DNA of 64,000 bases from Bacteroidota bacterium (GTDB taxonomy: Bacteria; Bacteroidota; Bacteroidia; Cytophagales; Cytophagaceae), in assembly GCA_023458555.1 (NCBI GenBank), contig JAEWYS010000013.1, positions 1 to 64,000 on the forward strand, read 5' to 3'. Position numbers and translations under genes: made by a program. Of the stretch, positions 52,672-61,578 are shown piece by piece. The notes under the pieces were generated by a model. It ran no database searches. It was not told where the DNA came from and saw only the letters and a program-made list of their open reading frames with translations. Each line of letters begins with the position of its first letter. Position 1 is the stretch's first letter.

Positions 52672-53187
52672 ATGGCAGAAGTAAATACTTCCGACAGTGG
52701 AAAAGGCGGAAAAAAACGCAGTAAGAAAGCATCAACCAAAGTTGACATGACTCCAATGGTTGACCTGGCATTTCTGCTTATCACCTTTTTCATGCTCACT
52801 ACAACATTCGGAAAACCTCAGGCGATGGAAGTGAACATGCCTGACAAGACGGAAGATAATCAGGAACAGCCCCTGAAAGAATCCAAAGCATTTACCATAC
52901 TCCTGGGAGAAGACAATATTATCTATTACTACCAGGGATTGCAGGATCCGGAACTCTATACAACTGACTATTCAGCTCAGGGTATACGCTCGGTCCTGCT
53001 CCAAAAGAAAAAAGAAATCGAAGATATGGTCATATTGATTAAAGCACATTCAAAAGCCCGGTACAAAAACATGGTAGATATACTCGATGAAATGCATATT
53101 ACAGCAATAAAACGATATGCAATCGTTGATATATCACCGGTAGACCTGGAGCTGATGGAGACTAAAAAGAAGGAGGTTGCACCATGA
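52672..53187 (+). CDS. exbD: ExbD/TolR-type protein, copy 2
   Basis: The 171-residue protein has a Lys-rich start, then a membrane helix with VDMTPMVDLAFLLITFFMLTTTF, in which the Asp of VDLAF is the expected proton-relay residue. The periplasmic part ends VDISPVDLELMETKKKEVAP. It overlaps the tonB start by four bases (ATGA). It probably works with copy 1 in the same ExbB complex. Confidence 0.92.
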   Translation: MAEVNTSDSGKGGKKRSKKASTKVDMTPMVDLAFLLITFFMLTTTFGKPQAMEVNMPDKTEDNQEQPLKESKAFTILLGEDNIIYYYQGLQDPELYTTDYSAQGIRSVLLQKKKEIEDMVILIKAHSKARYKNMVDILDEMHITAIKRYAIVDISPVDLELMETKKKEVAP

Positions 53188-53993
53188 GTCTGCTGGAAAA
53201 ATCATTTGCTGATATCATTTTCGAAAACCGAAATCAGGCATATGGCGCCTATCTGCTACGGCGAATTTATGAAAAGCATGTTCTGAAAGCCATTGTTTTC
53301 TCACTGGCCGCCTTTTCTTCAGTTCTTCTTGGCCCGCTCATTTACAATAAGTATCTCGTTTCTCCCAAAAAAGAAACCGTTATACATAATGTAGAAGTAA
53401 TCCTGGAAGACATTCCGTCGATCGCGCCACCGGAACAGTTGCCACCGCCACCGCCGGAAATTAAGATTGAGGCACCCAAAGTTTCCCAGGTGAAATTTCT
53501 TCCCCCTAAGGTAACTCCTGATGAACAGGTCAAAATTGAAGAGGTTCCACCTACCACGGAAGATCTCAAAGATGCCAATCCCGGAGAGGTAGACCAGGAA
53601 GGCACTACCACCCTGAGTGAGCTGGTCGAGAGTGATATCGAAGCACAAAAAGTTGTCGAGGCACAACCGGAAGATAATAAAGTGTATACCTGGGTAGAAC
53701 AATCTGCGGAATTTGCCGGAGGAGTAAACGAATTAAAGAAATACCTTACAAACAACCTCAAGTATCCTGCAGAAGCTGAAAAAGAACAGATATCTGATTT
53801 TGTCGTGGTAAAATTTGTCATTAATAAAGATGGCTCCATAAACAATGTCCGTGTCGTAAAAGGTGCTGGCTACGGAATGGATGAGGAGGCTGTCAGAGTA
53901 ATCCGGCAAATGCCCCGCTGGACACCGGCTAAGCAAAACGGTATGGCAGCACGACAGGAAAAAAGTATCAAAATTCCATTTGTACTCAAGTAA
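53184..53993 (+). CDS. tonB: TonB energy-transducing protein
   Basis: The 269-residue protein has a cytosolic N-terminus (about 1-33), a membrane helix (about 38-58) and a Pro-rich linker (IAPPEQLPPPPPEIKIEAPK). The C-terminal TonB domain spans about 170-269, with FAGGVNELKKYLTNNLKYPAEA, VVVKFVINKDGSINNVRVVKG, DEEAVRVIRQMPRWTPAKQNG and KIPFVLK. It links the ExbBD motor to outer-membrane receptors, here likely the receptor at 46.1-48.9 kb. The response-regulator gene follows after 2 bp. Confidence 0.95.
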   Translation: MSLLEKSFADIIFENRNQAYGAYLLRRIYEKHVLKAIVFSLAAFSSVLLGPLIYNKYLVSPKKETVIHNVEVILEDIPSIAPPEQLPPPPPEIKIEAPKVSQVKFLPPKVTPDEQVKIEEVPPTTEDLKDANPGEVDQEGTTTLSELVESDIEAQKVVEAQPEDNKVYTWVEQSAEFAGGVNELKKYLTNNLKYPAEAEKEQISDFVVVKFVINKDGSINNVRVVKGAGYGMDEEAVRVIRQMPRWTPAKQNGMAARQEKSIKIPFVLK

Positions 53994-53995
53994 TA

Positions 53996-54688
53996 GTGCC
54001 CATGAGTAAACCATACAAAATTCTGGTTGTGGATGATGACAGCAGCATCACCGAACTGCTTCAGTACAATCTGGAGCAGCAGGGCTACATTGTACAGACT
54101 GTGCACAGCGGTAAAGAAGCGCTGGAAATCGCCCGGGATTTTCAGCCCAATCTTGTTTTGCTGGACATAATGATGCCCGGCCTGGATGGAGTAGAAACTT
54201 GCAGGATCTTACGCAATACAACATTTTCCGAAGAGCTGTTTATTCTTTTTCTGACCGCCCGGGCCGAAGAGTATTCTGAAATAGCAGCATTTGATGCAGG
54301 TGCAAATGACTATATTATCAAGCCGGTAAAGCCGAGAGCTTTGATGAGCCGGATATCTGCCTGCTTCAAAAGGGAGACTACCATACAGGCAAAAAACAGT
54401 ATAATTACTATCCGGGGCATAACAGTAGACCGGGAAAGTTATACCGTAATGAAAAATAACGAAAAGATCACGCTCGCAAAAAAAGAGTTTGAGCTCCTTT
54501 ATTTTCTTTGCCAGCATCCCAACAAAATATTCAACAGAGATGAGCTGCTCAAGAAAGTCTGGGGCACCGATGTCTGTGTAGTGTCCAGAACCATTGACGT
54601 TCATATAAGAAAAATAAGAGAAAAAATAGGTGATGATCTTATTAATACTGTCAAAGGAATCGGCTATAAACTAGAGATCAGCGAATAA
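53996..54688 (+). CDS. OmpR/PhoB-type response regulator, candidate PhoB
   Basis: The 230-residue protein has a receiver domain (1-120) with acidic pocket VVDDD (11-13), phosphorylated Asp55 (LVLLDIMMPG) and Lys in IIKPVKP. A winged-helix DNA-binding domain spans about 130-228 (LAKKEFELLYFLCQHPNKIFNRDELLKKVWG and VVSRTIDVHIRKIREKIGDD, then GIGYKL). Its gene is the last of the pho-like exb-tonB operon, with no sensor kinase gene beside it. It is the obvious candidate for the protein that binds the 11-bp repeats and controls its own operon (inference). Confidence 0.93.
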   Translation: MPMSKPYKILVVDDDSSITELLQYNLEQQGYIVQTVHSGKEALEIARDFQPNLVLLDIMMPGLDGVETCRILRNTTFSEELFILFLTARAEEYSEIAAFDAGANDYIIKPVKPRALMSRISACFKRETTIQAKNSIITIRGITVDRESYTVMKNNEKITLAKKEFELLYFLCQHPNKIFNRDELLKKVWGTDVCVVSRTIDVHIRKIREKIGDDLINTVKGIGYKLEISE

Positions 54689-54720
54689 TATCATATTTCA
54701 CAATCTATCTGAAAAAACCA

Positions 54721-55014
54721 ATGGCGAACAAACAAAAACAAAAAGAATTGAAACTTCTGGTCCAGACGAGAATTCTTGCTTCTGTCACTCTGATCCTCGA
54801 GCAGGAAAATCCGGAAGCTACGGCCAAATTAAAAAAGAAAATCAAGAAAGTTTCCAGCGGACTTTCGAAATCGTTTATAGAAGAATGCGCCATTATTGAA
54901 AAGAAAAAAGCCAAAGCTGAGCGCAAAAAAAATAAAACAGCAGAAATTGCTGACAAAAGCACGAAAGCTCCGAAAGCTGAAAAAGTAAAAACGAAAAAGA
55001 CAACTGCTGAATAG
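54721..55014 (+). CDS. Lys-rich small protein, unknown function (97 aa)
   Basis: MANKQKQKELKLLVQTRILASVTLILEQENPEATAKLKKKIKKVSSGLSKSF... is helical and very basic, with a Lys/Ala-rich tail (KAEKVKTKKTTAE). It has no signal peptide or membrane helix. No family is recognised. It starts 32 bp after the response-regulator gene and precedes the porin promoter, so it is probably the last gene of the exb-tonB operon. A nucleic-acid-binding or structural role is possible from composition only. Confidence 0.6.
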   Translation: MANKQKQKELKLLVQTRILASVTLILEQENPEATAKLKKKIKKVSSGLSKSFIEECAIIEKKKAKAERKKNKTAEIADKSTKAPKAEKVKTKKTTAE

Positions 55015-55035
55015 ATAGCAGCCCGATTCCATTTC

Positions 55036-55080
55036 TTAACAATTCCTTAACATTGGAATAACATTTCGATAATAGTGATT
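55036..55080 (+). promoter_or_regulatory. Pho-box-like promoter of the porin gene
   Basis: TTAACA at 55036 and 55047 and ATAACA at 55058 are 11 bp apart. TA at 55073 begins a weak -7 element 10 bp after the last repeat, as in the other copies. Confidence 0.75.
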
Positions 55081-55118
55081 GCGGATTTTTGCCTCCGTAA
55101 AAATTTTCTATTATCGAA

Positions 55119-56336
55119 ATGTTAATTAATTGTAAAACCTGGCAATACATACTGTTTTTTATAGTTTTCTGCTGTATTCCGTATGCTGGTATTGCACAGG
55201 TAAACCCATCTTCTTCATCACAGGATGCCGAAGCAAAGCCATGGTTCAAAACACTTTCTTTTCGCGGGTATACTCAGATCCGCTTCAACGGCCTTGCTTC
55301 CAATCCCGACCTGGCATGCGATCAGTGCGACAAATCCTGGGGCGGTAAAGAGGAGTTTTTTATACGTCGTGCCCGGATCGTACTCAGTGGTAACGTGCAT
55401 GACCGTGTAGCAATATACATCCAACAGGATCTTGCATCCTCTCCTGTCAGCGGTCTGTTAAATTTTGCCCAGGTAAGGGACTTGTATGCTGATATTTTCC
55501 TTAATGATCAGAAAACGCTTCGCATTCGGCCAGGAATAAGCAAAATCCCGTTTGGGTTCGAAAACCTGCAGTCCAGCCAGAACCGTCTGCCACTGGACCG
55601 GAATGACGGGCTAAACAGCGCCATCGCCAATGAACGGGATCTGGGGGTATTCCTGTATATAACACCTCAGAAAATCAGAAAACGCTTCGCCATGCTCCAG
55701 AATTCGCGGTATAAAGGCAGCGGAGATTACGGTATGATAGGTCTGGGATTGTACAACGGACAAACACTTAATAAGCCGGATCTGAACAACAACTTTCATA
55801 CAGTCGCCAGATTCACTTATCCATTTGAGCTGGCCGGTGGCCAGATCATCGAGACAGGCATACAGGGTTATACAGGCAAATATGTACTCAGCTCATTCAA
55901 TTCAGAAACCAGTCACCAAAACGAATACCTGGACCAGCGGGTTGCCGCATCTCTCATCGTATACCCACAGCCCTTTGGATTTCAGACCGAGTTCAATCTG
56001 GGACGCGGTCCGCAATTTGTGCCGGGAGAAAACTCCGTTCAGCTCAGGCAGCTTAGCGGAGGATATATAATGAGCATGTACCACATTATGTATCATAATA
56101 TGGCTTTCATGCCATTTGCCAGATATCATTGGTATGACGGTGGTAAAAAGCATGAACCCGATGCCCGGAACTATAAGGTAAGTGAGCTGGAGCTGGGTAT
56201 TGAATGGCAGCCGATTCCTCAGCTTGAACTGTGTATTATGTATGTTTTCTCCGACAGAACGTATGAGGACTTCAGCTTACCGGACAACCGTCAGGCTGGT
56301 ACACTGATTCGGACGCAACTGCAATTTAACTACTAG
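55119..56336 (+). CDS. Phosphate-selective porin O/P-type outer-membrane protein
   Basis: The 405-residue protein has a signal peptide (about 1-26, YAGIAQ). The beta-barrel body starts WFKTLSFRGYTQIRFNGL and contains FFIRRARIVLSGNVHDRVAIYIQQDLA, IRPGISKIPFGFENLQSSQNRLPLDR and an aromatic C-terminal strand (LIRTQLQFNY). This is the OprO/OprP family pattern. It should pass phosphate or polyphosphate passively across the outer membrane. Its promoter carries the 11-bp repeats and the pst genes follow, which supports a phosphate role. Confidence 0.92.
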   Translation: MLINCKTWQYILFFIVFCCIPYAGIAQVNPSSSSQDAEAKPWFKTLSFRGYTQIRFNGLASNPDLACDQCDKSWGGKEEFFIRRARIVLSGNVHDRVAIYIQQDLASSPVSGLLNFAQVRDLYADIFLNDQKTLRIRPGISKIPFGFENLQSSQNRLPLDRNDGLNSAIANERDLGVFLYITPQKIRKRFAMLQNSRYKGSGDYGMIGLGLYNGQTLNKPDLNNNFHTVARFTYPFELAGGQIIETGIQGYTGKYVLSSFNSETSHQNEYLDQRVAASLIVYPQPFGFQTEFNLGRGPQFVPGENSVQLRQLSGGYIMSMYHIMYHNMAFMPFARYHWYDGGKKHEPDARNYKVSELELGIEWQPIPQLELCIMYVFSDRTYEDFSLPDNRQAGTLIRTQLQFNY

Positions 56337-56642
56337 AATATCAAATATTTAAAAAATAACACGTTGTGAAAATATGAAGTCCCTTTGCTATTTTATACAT
56401 ACAATACTTTATAAATTCTGGCAATTAGACTAATATTGCAACTGCAAATGATTCAACCAAAATAATTCAGGTTATCATATCCTCAATGGAGTCCGGACTA
56501 GGAGTATGCGAAAAACTCAATCATGCCGCTTCTGCTCAGCGAAGTAAAAAGCAACGTTATGTCTTACCTTCTGAAGCTGCTATAAAGTTCCTCTGGCAAG
56601 TAAGGATCATCCTGACAGATTTGTGCCTCTCATATCTGAAAA

Positions 56643-56677
56643 TTAATATTCGCTTAACATTAAAGTATCTAAATTTG
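56643..56677 (+). promoter_or_regulatory. Pho-box-like promoter of pstS, within a 353-bp non-coding gap
   Basis: TTAATA at 56643 and TTAACA at 56654 are 11 bp apart. TAAATTTG at 56670-56677 matches TAnnTTTG and starts 11 bp after the last repeat. The -7 element is close to the pstS ATG (56690), so the leader would be very short. The rest of 56337-56642 shows no gene. Confidence 0.65.
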
Positions 56678-56689
56678 ACGGGTAATACT

Positions 56690-57673
56690 ATGAGAAAATT
56701 CTGCTATTCTTCCGCGATTCTTTTATTGCTCGCCAGTTCCTGCTCAAATCAGCATGACAGAGTCAGAGTAGACGGTTCCAGCACCGTTTATCCGGTAACA
56801 GAAGCAGTAGCTGAAGAATACATGTCTGAATTTTCCTCGGCTAAGCTTACAATAGGTGTTTCAGGAACAGGTGGCGGATTCAAAAAGATGCTTCGCAGAG
56901 AAGTTGATATAACCAATGCCTCCAGACCGATTACTAAAAAAGAAGTTGCCCAGCTAAAAGAAAAAAATATTGATTTTCTGGAATTTCCTGTCGCATATGA
57001 CGGACTGGCAATAGTTACACATCCCGGCAATACATTTATCGATTACATCACAGTGGCTGAGCTGAAAAAGATATGGTCTCCCGAAGCACAGGGAAATATA
57101 ACACGCTGGAATCAGATTCGTGCAGAATGGCCGGACGAAGAAATACATCTTTTCGGTGCCGGCACCGCATCCGGTACCTTTGATTATTTTACAGAGGCCA
57201 TTGTTGGCAAAGCACGATCCTCAAGAGGAGACTATACTGCCTCTGAAGATGATAATGTTCTCGTACAGGGTGTCAGCACAGATCCATATGCCCTTGGCTT
57301 CTTTGGTATCGAATACTATCTGCAAAACAAGGACCGGTTAAAGCTGATCCCCGTTGATGATCAGAATGATGAAAACGGCAAGGGACCTGTTTACCCGTCT
57401 ACCGGAACGATCAAAGACGGAACTTATCAGCCGCTTTCCAGACCGCTGTTTGTATATGTACTGAAAGAATCCCTGGCTAAAGAAACGGTAAAGTCTTTTA
57501 TGGACTTTTATCTGGATAATGTCTCCGGGCTTGTTCAGGATGTTGGCTATATCTCCCTCAGCAATGAGACTTATGCGCTTCTAAACAAAAGACTTCAGGA
57601 GCAGAAAACAGGCTCTTCATTTGTCAATCTTGAATCAAACGTTGGCATAAAGCTGGAAGAGATTCTGAAATAA
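56690..57673 (+). CDS. pstS: Phosphate ABC transporter substrate-binding lipoprotein PstS
   Basis: From ATG 56690 the protein has 327 residues with a lipoprotein signal (LLLLASSCSNQHD, Cys about 18). An upstream in-frame ATG at 56486 would add 68 residues without a signal peptide and is rejected. PstS features: VDGSSTVYPVTEAVAEEY (phosphate loop), GVSGTGGGFKKMLRREVDITNASRPI, and FGAGTASGTFDYFTEAI. It binds phosphate in the periplasm and passes it to PstCA. pstC follows after 29 bp. Confidence 0.95.
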   Translation: MRKFCYSSAILLLLASSCSNQHDRVRVDGSSTVYPVTEAVAEEYMSEFSSAKLTIGVSGTGGGFKKMLRREVDITNASRPITKKEVAQLKEKNIDFLEFPVAYDGLAIVTHPGNTFIDYITVAELKKIWSPEAQGNITRWNQIRAEWPDEEIHLFGAGTASGTFDYFTEAIVGKARSSRGDYTASEDDNVLVQGVSTDPYALGFFGIEYYLQNKDRLKLIPVDDQNDENGKGPVYPSTGTIKDGTYQPLSRPLFVYVLKESLAKETVKSFMDFYLDNVSGLVQDVGYISLSNETYALLNKRLQEQKTGSSFVNLESNVGIKLEEILK

Positions 57674-57702
57674 TTTTTCTAACTTGCACCCTGATTAATT
57701 GA

Positions 57703-58581
57703 ATGAATCTTAAAGAGAAAATAATTGAGAAACTTTTATTATTCTGCAGCCTTGTTACCATTCTTACAACGCTCGGAATAATCCTTGTTTTACTTGTGCA
57801 AACCTTTAAGTTTTTCAGTGAGGTTTCACTGATCAGCTTCCTTACCGACACAGAGTGGACGCCATTATTTCAGAATAAGCGCTATGGTATCCTGCCGCTT
57901 CTGAGCGGAACCATACTCACTACACTGATTGCCGTAGTAGTTGCTGTCCCGCTGGGACTTATTATCGCAATTTACCTTAGTCAGTATGCGCACGATTCAC
58001 TCCGGAGCATTGTAAAACCGGGACTTGAAATTCTGGCGGCTGTTCCGACCGTGGTGTATGGCTTTTTTGCCCTTGAATTTGTAACTCCACTTCTCCAGTC
58101 CGTTCTCGGACCCGGGCTTTCTGGTTTTAACGCGCTGTCTCCGGGTATTGTCATGGGCGTAATGATTCTTCCGTTGGTTTCATCATTAAGCGAAGATGCC
58201 TTGTACTCTGTTCCCAAAAATCTTCGTGAAGGAGCGTATGCCTTGGGAAGTACCAGATTTCAGACAGCCTGGAAAGTAATTGTTCCCGCCGCATTCTCAG
58301 GAATATCCGTATCCGTAATTCTCGCCATCAGCCGGGCAATCGGAGAAACAATGATTGTTGCCATAGCAGCAGGTCAGCAGCCGAGGCTGACCTTTGACCC
58401 GACAGTACCTATTGAAACCATGACAACCTATATTGTTCAGGTAAGTATGGGAGATATTCAGCACGACTCCATTGAATACCGAACGATCTTTGCAGTAGGC
58501 ATCACACTTTTCGCTATGACCTTTGTATTGAACAATCTGAGTTTCTGGCTAAAAAAACGTTATCAGGAGGAATATAAGTAG
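57703..58581 (+). CDS. pstC: Phosphate ABC transporter permease PstC
   Basis: The 292-residue protein has about six membrane helices and the permease EAA-like loop PKNLREGAYALGSTRFQTAWKVIVPAAFSGI (about 167-197). FSEVSLISFLTDTEWTPLF near the start is typical of PstC. Its stop overlaps the pstA GTG start by one base. It forms the inner-membrane channel with PstA. Confidence 0.95.
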   Translation: MNLKEKIIEKLLLFCSLVTILTTLGIILVLLVQTFKFFSEVSLISFLTDTEWTPLFQNKRYGILPLLSGTILTTLIAVVVAVPLGLIIAIYLSQYAHDSLRSIVKPGLEILAAVPTVVYGFFALEFVTPLLQSVLGPGLSGFNALSPGIVMGVMILPLVSSLSEDALYSVPKNLREGAYALGSTRFQTAWKVIVPAAFSGISVSVILAISRAIGETMIVAIAAGQQPRLTFDPTVPIETMTTYIVQVSMGDIQHDSIEYRTIFAVGITLFAMTFVLNNLSFWLKKRYQEEYK

Positions 58582-59474
58582 TGAAAGGCAAACGATTCAG
58601 AAAACGCTTAAAACGATTCAAGAATGTCCGCAAATACGAATTGCAGGACAAAGCATTTCAATATCTTGGCATCTTTTGTACATTCTTCGGAATTGTAGTA
58701 CTGGGAGCCCTCCTGATCGATGTCCTTATGGCCGGTCTGAAAAGGCTGGACTGGGATTTTCTCATGAACCTTCCTTCCAGAAAGGCTTCCGAAGCTGGCA
58801 TTTACACTGCCTGGATCGGTACCCTCTGGATTATGATTCTTACCGCAATAATTGCCCTCCCGATGGGCATAGGCGCAGGACTTTATCTGGAGGAATATGG
58901 GAAAAAGAACAAACTGGCCAACTTTATTGAAATAAATATTGCCAATCTGGCCGGAGTTCCTTCGATCATTTACGGATTATTGGGTCTCGAATTATTTGCC
59001 CGGGCAATGCATCTGGGTGATAGCATATTAACCGGAGCCCTGACACTGGCCTTATTGATTCTTCCGATCATCATCGTATCAACGCGAGAAGCGCTCAAAG
59101 CAGTACCTTATTCGATCAGAGAAGCAAGCTACGGTATCGGGGCCACCAAGTGGCAGACCATATGGCACCAGGTTTTGCCGGCTTCCATGTCCGGAATAAT
59201 TACCGGGGCTATACTGGCAATCTCAAGAGCTATCGGAGAAACCGCTCCGCTGGTACTGATAGGCTCGCTTTCTTATATCTCATTCGCTCCAACCAGTCCT
59301 TTGGACCCGTTCTCCGTATTACCGATTCAGATATTTAACTGGATTTCAAGACCACAGCCCGAATTTGCGGAAAATGCCGCCGCTGCCATTATTATTCTTC
59401 TGGGCATTACATTCCTGATGAATGGCATCGCTGTTTATTTCCGATACAAGGCACAAAAGAAAATTAAGTGGTAG
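58581..59474 (+). CDS. pstA: Phosphate ABC transporter permease PstA
   Basis: The 297-residue protein has an N-terminal basic extension (about 1-30), about six membrane helices, and the EAA-like loop PYSIREASYGIGATKWQTIWHQVLPASMSGI. GTG is the start codon and overlaps the pstC stop, which indicates coupled translation. SAPTSPLDPFSVLPIQIFNWISRPQ-like residues near the end are characteristic of PstA. pstB follows after 15 bp. Confidence 0.95.
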   Translation: MKGKRFRKRLKRFKNVRKYELQDKAFQYLGIFCTFFGIVVLGALLIDVLMAGLKRLDWDFLMNLPSRKASEAGIYTAWIGTLWIMILTAIIALPMGIGAGLYLEEYGKKNKLANFIEINIANLAGVPSIIYGLLGLELFARAMHLGDSILTGALTLALLILPIIIVSTREALKAVPYSIREASYGIGATKWQTIWHQVLPASMSGIITGAILAISRAIGETAPLVLIGSLSYISFAPTSPLDPFSVLPIQIFNWISRPQPEFAENAAAAIIILLGITFLMNGIAVYFRYKAQKKIKW

Positions 59475-59489
59475 TTTAGCCGAAGCAGT

Positions 59490-60239
59490 ATGAAAATTGA
59501 AGTAAAAGACCTGAACGTATATTATGGTATGGATCACGTGCTGAAAAACGTGAACATGTCAATCAAAAAGCAAACCGTCACCGCTCTCATAGGCCCTTCC
59601 GGCTGCGGGAAGTCAACGTTTCTCAGATGCTTCAACCGAATGAACGACCTGATTGACAATACCAAAATTGTAGGAGAGATATCCATAGACCACCTCAATG
59701 TATATTCACCTTCTGTCAACGTAAACGAATTGAGAAAATCGGTAGGAATGGTTTTTCAGAAACCCAATCCTTTTCCGAAATCAATCTTCGAAAACGTCGC
59801 CTACGGCTTAAGAGTAAATGGTGAAAAGAACAAGAAGGTTATCGAAGATAAAGTCGAAAAATCGCTGCAACAGGCTGCGCTATGGGACGAAGTTAAGGAT
59901 AAGCTTAAAAAATCTGCGCTGGCATTATCAGGCGGGCAACAGCAGCGTTTGTGTATAGCAAGAGCTCTTGCCGTTGAGCCATCCATCCTGCTGATGGACG
60001 AACCGGCATCCGCGCTGGATCCGATATCTACGGTAAAGATTGAAGAGCTCATATATCAGCTCAAAGAAAAGTATACGATCCTGATTGTTACGCACAATAT
60101 GCAACAGGCCTCAAGAACCAGCGACAAGACCGCATTTTTCTATATGGGTGAGCTGGTTGAGTATGAGGACACCAGAACCTTGTTTACGAATCCCAGGAAA
60201 GAAAAAACACAAAATTATATCACCGGACGATTTGGATAA
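59490..60239 (+). CDS. pstB: Phosphate ABC transporter ATPase PstB
   Basis: The 249-residue protein has Walker A IGPSGCGKSTFLRC (about 32-45), the Q-loop VFQKPNPFPKSI, the ABC signature ALSGGQQQRLCIARAL (about 148-163), Walker B SILLMDEPASALDP and the switch His in IVTHNMQQA. RLNRMNDL-like CFNRMNDLIDN is typical of PstB. It powers phosphate import. phoU follows after 58 bp. Confidence 0.97.
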   Translation: MKIEVKDLNVYYGMDHVLKNVNMSIKKQTVTALIGPSGCGKSTFLRCFNRMNDLIDNTKIVGEISIDHLNVYSPSVNVNELRKSVGMVFQKPNPFPKSIFENVAYGLRVNGEKNKKVIEDKVEKSLQQAALWDEVKDKLKKSALALSGGQQQRLCIARALAVEPSILLMDEPASALDPISTVKIEELIYQLKEKYTILIVTHNMQQASRTSDKTAFFYMGELVEYEDTRTLFTNPRKEKTQNYITGRFG

Positions 60240-60297
60240 TTATCGGAACTTTTTTTGTATATTTTAGGTATATTGATACTAAACCATAAGAGGGGCT

Positions 60298-61041
60298 ATG
60301 AATTTAATAGAAACAGAAATTGGTGAGTTAAAAACGGAAATGATCGATATGACCTATATGGTCAAAGGTCAGATCGAAAAATGCATAACCGCTGTATACT
60401 CATTTGATAAGGATCTCGCCAAAGAGATTGTAAAGAATGAAAAGTGGGTCAATGGATTCGAGCTGCGAATCGACAGCAAATGTGAGCATATTCTTGCCCT
60501 GTTTAACCCGGTTGCAATTGACCTTCGTTTTGTTGTCGCTGCCCTAAAAATGGTTTCCGATCTGGAACGCATAGGTGACAACGCCAAAGGAATTGCTCAA
60601 TATATTGTTCGTTTTGAAACCCCTTTCGATGAAGAGCTGATCCAAAAGTTCCGGCTCAGAGAGATGACGGATACCATCATTGATATGCTGGAGATCCTCA
60701 GTACCTCTTTTGAAAAAGACAATACCAAGCTGGCTAGAACTGTTTTTGCCAAGGATGAAATACTTGATGAAATCAACAACAAAGCCAATGAAGTCCTTCA
60801 GCAGTATGTTCTGAACGAAAAAGATCCCCAAAAGATCATGCATGCGATATATTTCCTTTCCGTGATACGCAAAATGGAGCGGGTGGGCGATTATATTACC
60901 AATATTGCCGAAGAGATTATTTTCTATGTCAAGGCCAAAGTACTGCGCCATAACAAAAAAGAAAAAGCCAAAGGCAAGCACAAAGAAAGCCCCCAGACTC
61001 TGGATGGATCGGACGAAGAAGAAGACGATCAGATCGTATAA
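60298..61041 (+). CDS. phoU: Phosphate uptake regulator PhoU
   Basis: The 247-residue protein contains two three-helix PhoU domains (about 10-95 and 115-210). Each has the E/D-x-x-x-D metal-contact helices, for example ALKMVSDLERIGDNAKGIAQY and VIRKMERVGDYITNIAEEIIFY. A charged tail follows (KKEKAKGKHKESPQ, then acidic). PhoU links PstB and the phosphate sensor kinase and prevents excess uptake. It ends the pst operon. No clear terminator is visible after it. Confidence 0.96.
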   Translation: MNLIETEIGELKTEMIDMTYMVKGQIEKCITAVYSFDKDLAKEIVKNEKWVNGFELRIDSKCEHILALFNPVAIDLRFVVAALKMVSDLERIGDNAKGIAQYIVRFETPFDEELIQKFRLREMTDTIIDMLEILSTSFEKDNTKLARTVFAKDEILDEINNKANEVLQQYVLNEKDPQKIMHAIYFLSVIRKMERVGDYITNIAEEIIFYVKAKVLRHNKKEKAKGKHKESPQTLDGSDEEEDDQIV

Positions 61042-61211
61042 AAAAGAATGTTTTCCTTGCTGATTCTGCCTGCCTTTCTTAACTTGAGAGGGAGGGAGTA
61101 CTATGTTATGAGCAGAAATAAAAGTCGCTGCTCCAAATGCTTGTAGCTGCAGAGTAACATATTAGTCCTGATACAGGTTAAAACCATATAGGAATTTTTT
61201 ACTGCATTTTC

Positions 61212-61574
61212 ATGGACGGAAAATTTTTCAGGCTTTTAGGACTGGAGGTATTATTAGATAATCTGAAGGGATATATTGAGACTAAAATTGAGCTTATTAA
61301 AATTGAGGCTCAGGAAAAGCTGACCACACTGATCACAGTTATTCTCGTTTTCTTTTGTGTAGCAGTATTCGGTGTTCTTGCATTTTTTTTCCTCAATTTT
61401 GCACTTGCTCTCTATTTAAATCAATTATGTGACAGTAACTTCCTGGGATTTGTTATATTAGGGAGCTTTTATCTCCTTATCATGATTCTGCTTGTATTCA
61501 GTATCAATAAGGGGTTTATTCACCGGATTATCAGAAAATCGATTCAATCCATGTTTGCTAAACCTAAAAAATGA
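61212..61574 (+). CDS. Holin-X (phage-holin-family) membrane protein
   Basis: The 120-residue protein begins with an amphipathic helix (LLDNLKGYIETKIELIKIEAQEKL, about 15-38). Two membrane helices follow (about 40-65 and 78-100) and a basic end. The order matches PF07332-type proteins, common in Bacteroidota chromosomes and not in themselves evidence of a prophage. Their role is unknown, perhaps envelope-related. The next gene starts 5 bp downstream. Confidence 0.8.
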   Translation: MDGKFFRLLGLEVLLDNLKGYIETKIELIKIEAQEKLTTLITVILVFFCVAVFGVLAFFFLNFALALYLNQLCDSNFLGFVILGSFYLLIMILLVFSINKGFIHRIIRKSIQSMFAKPKK

Positions 61575-61578
61575 TCGT

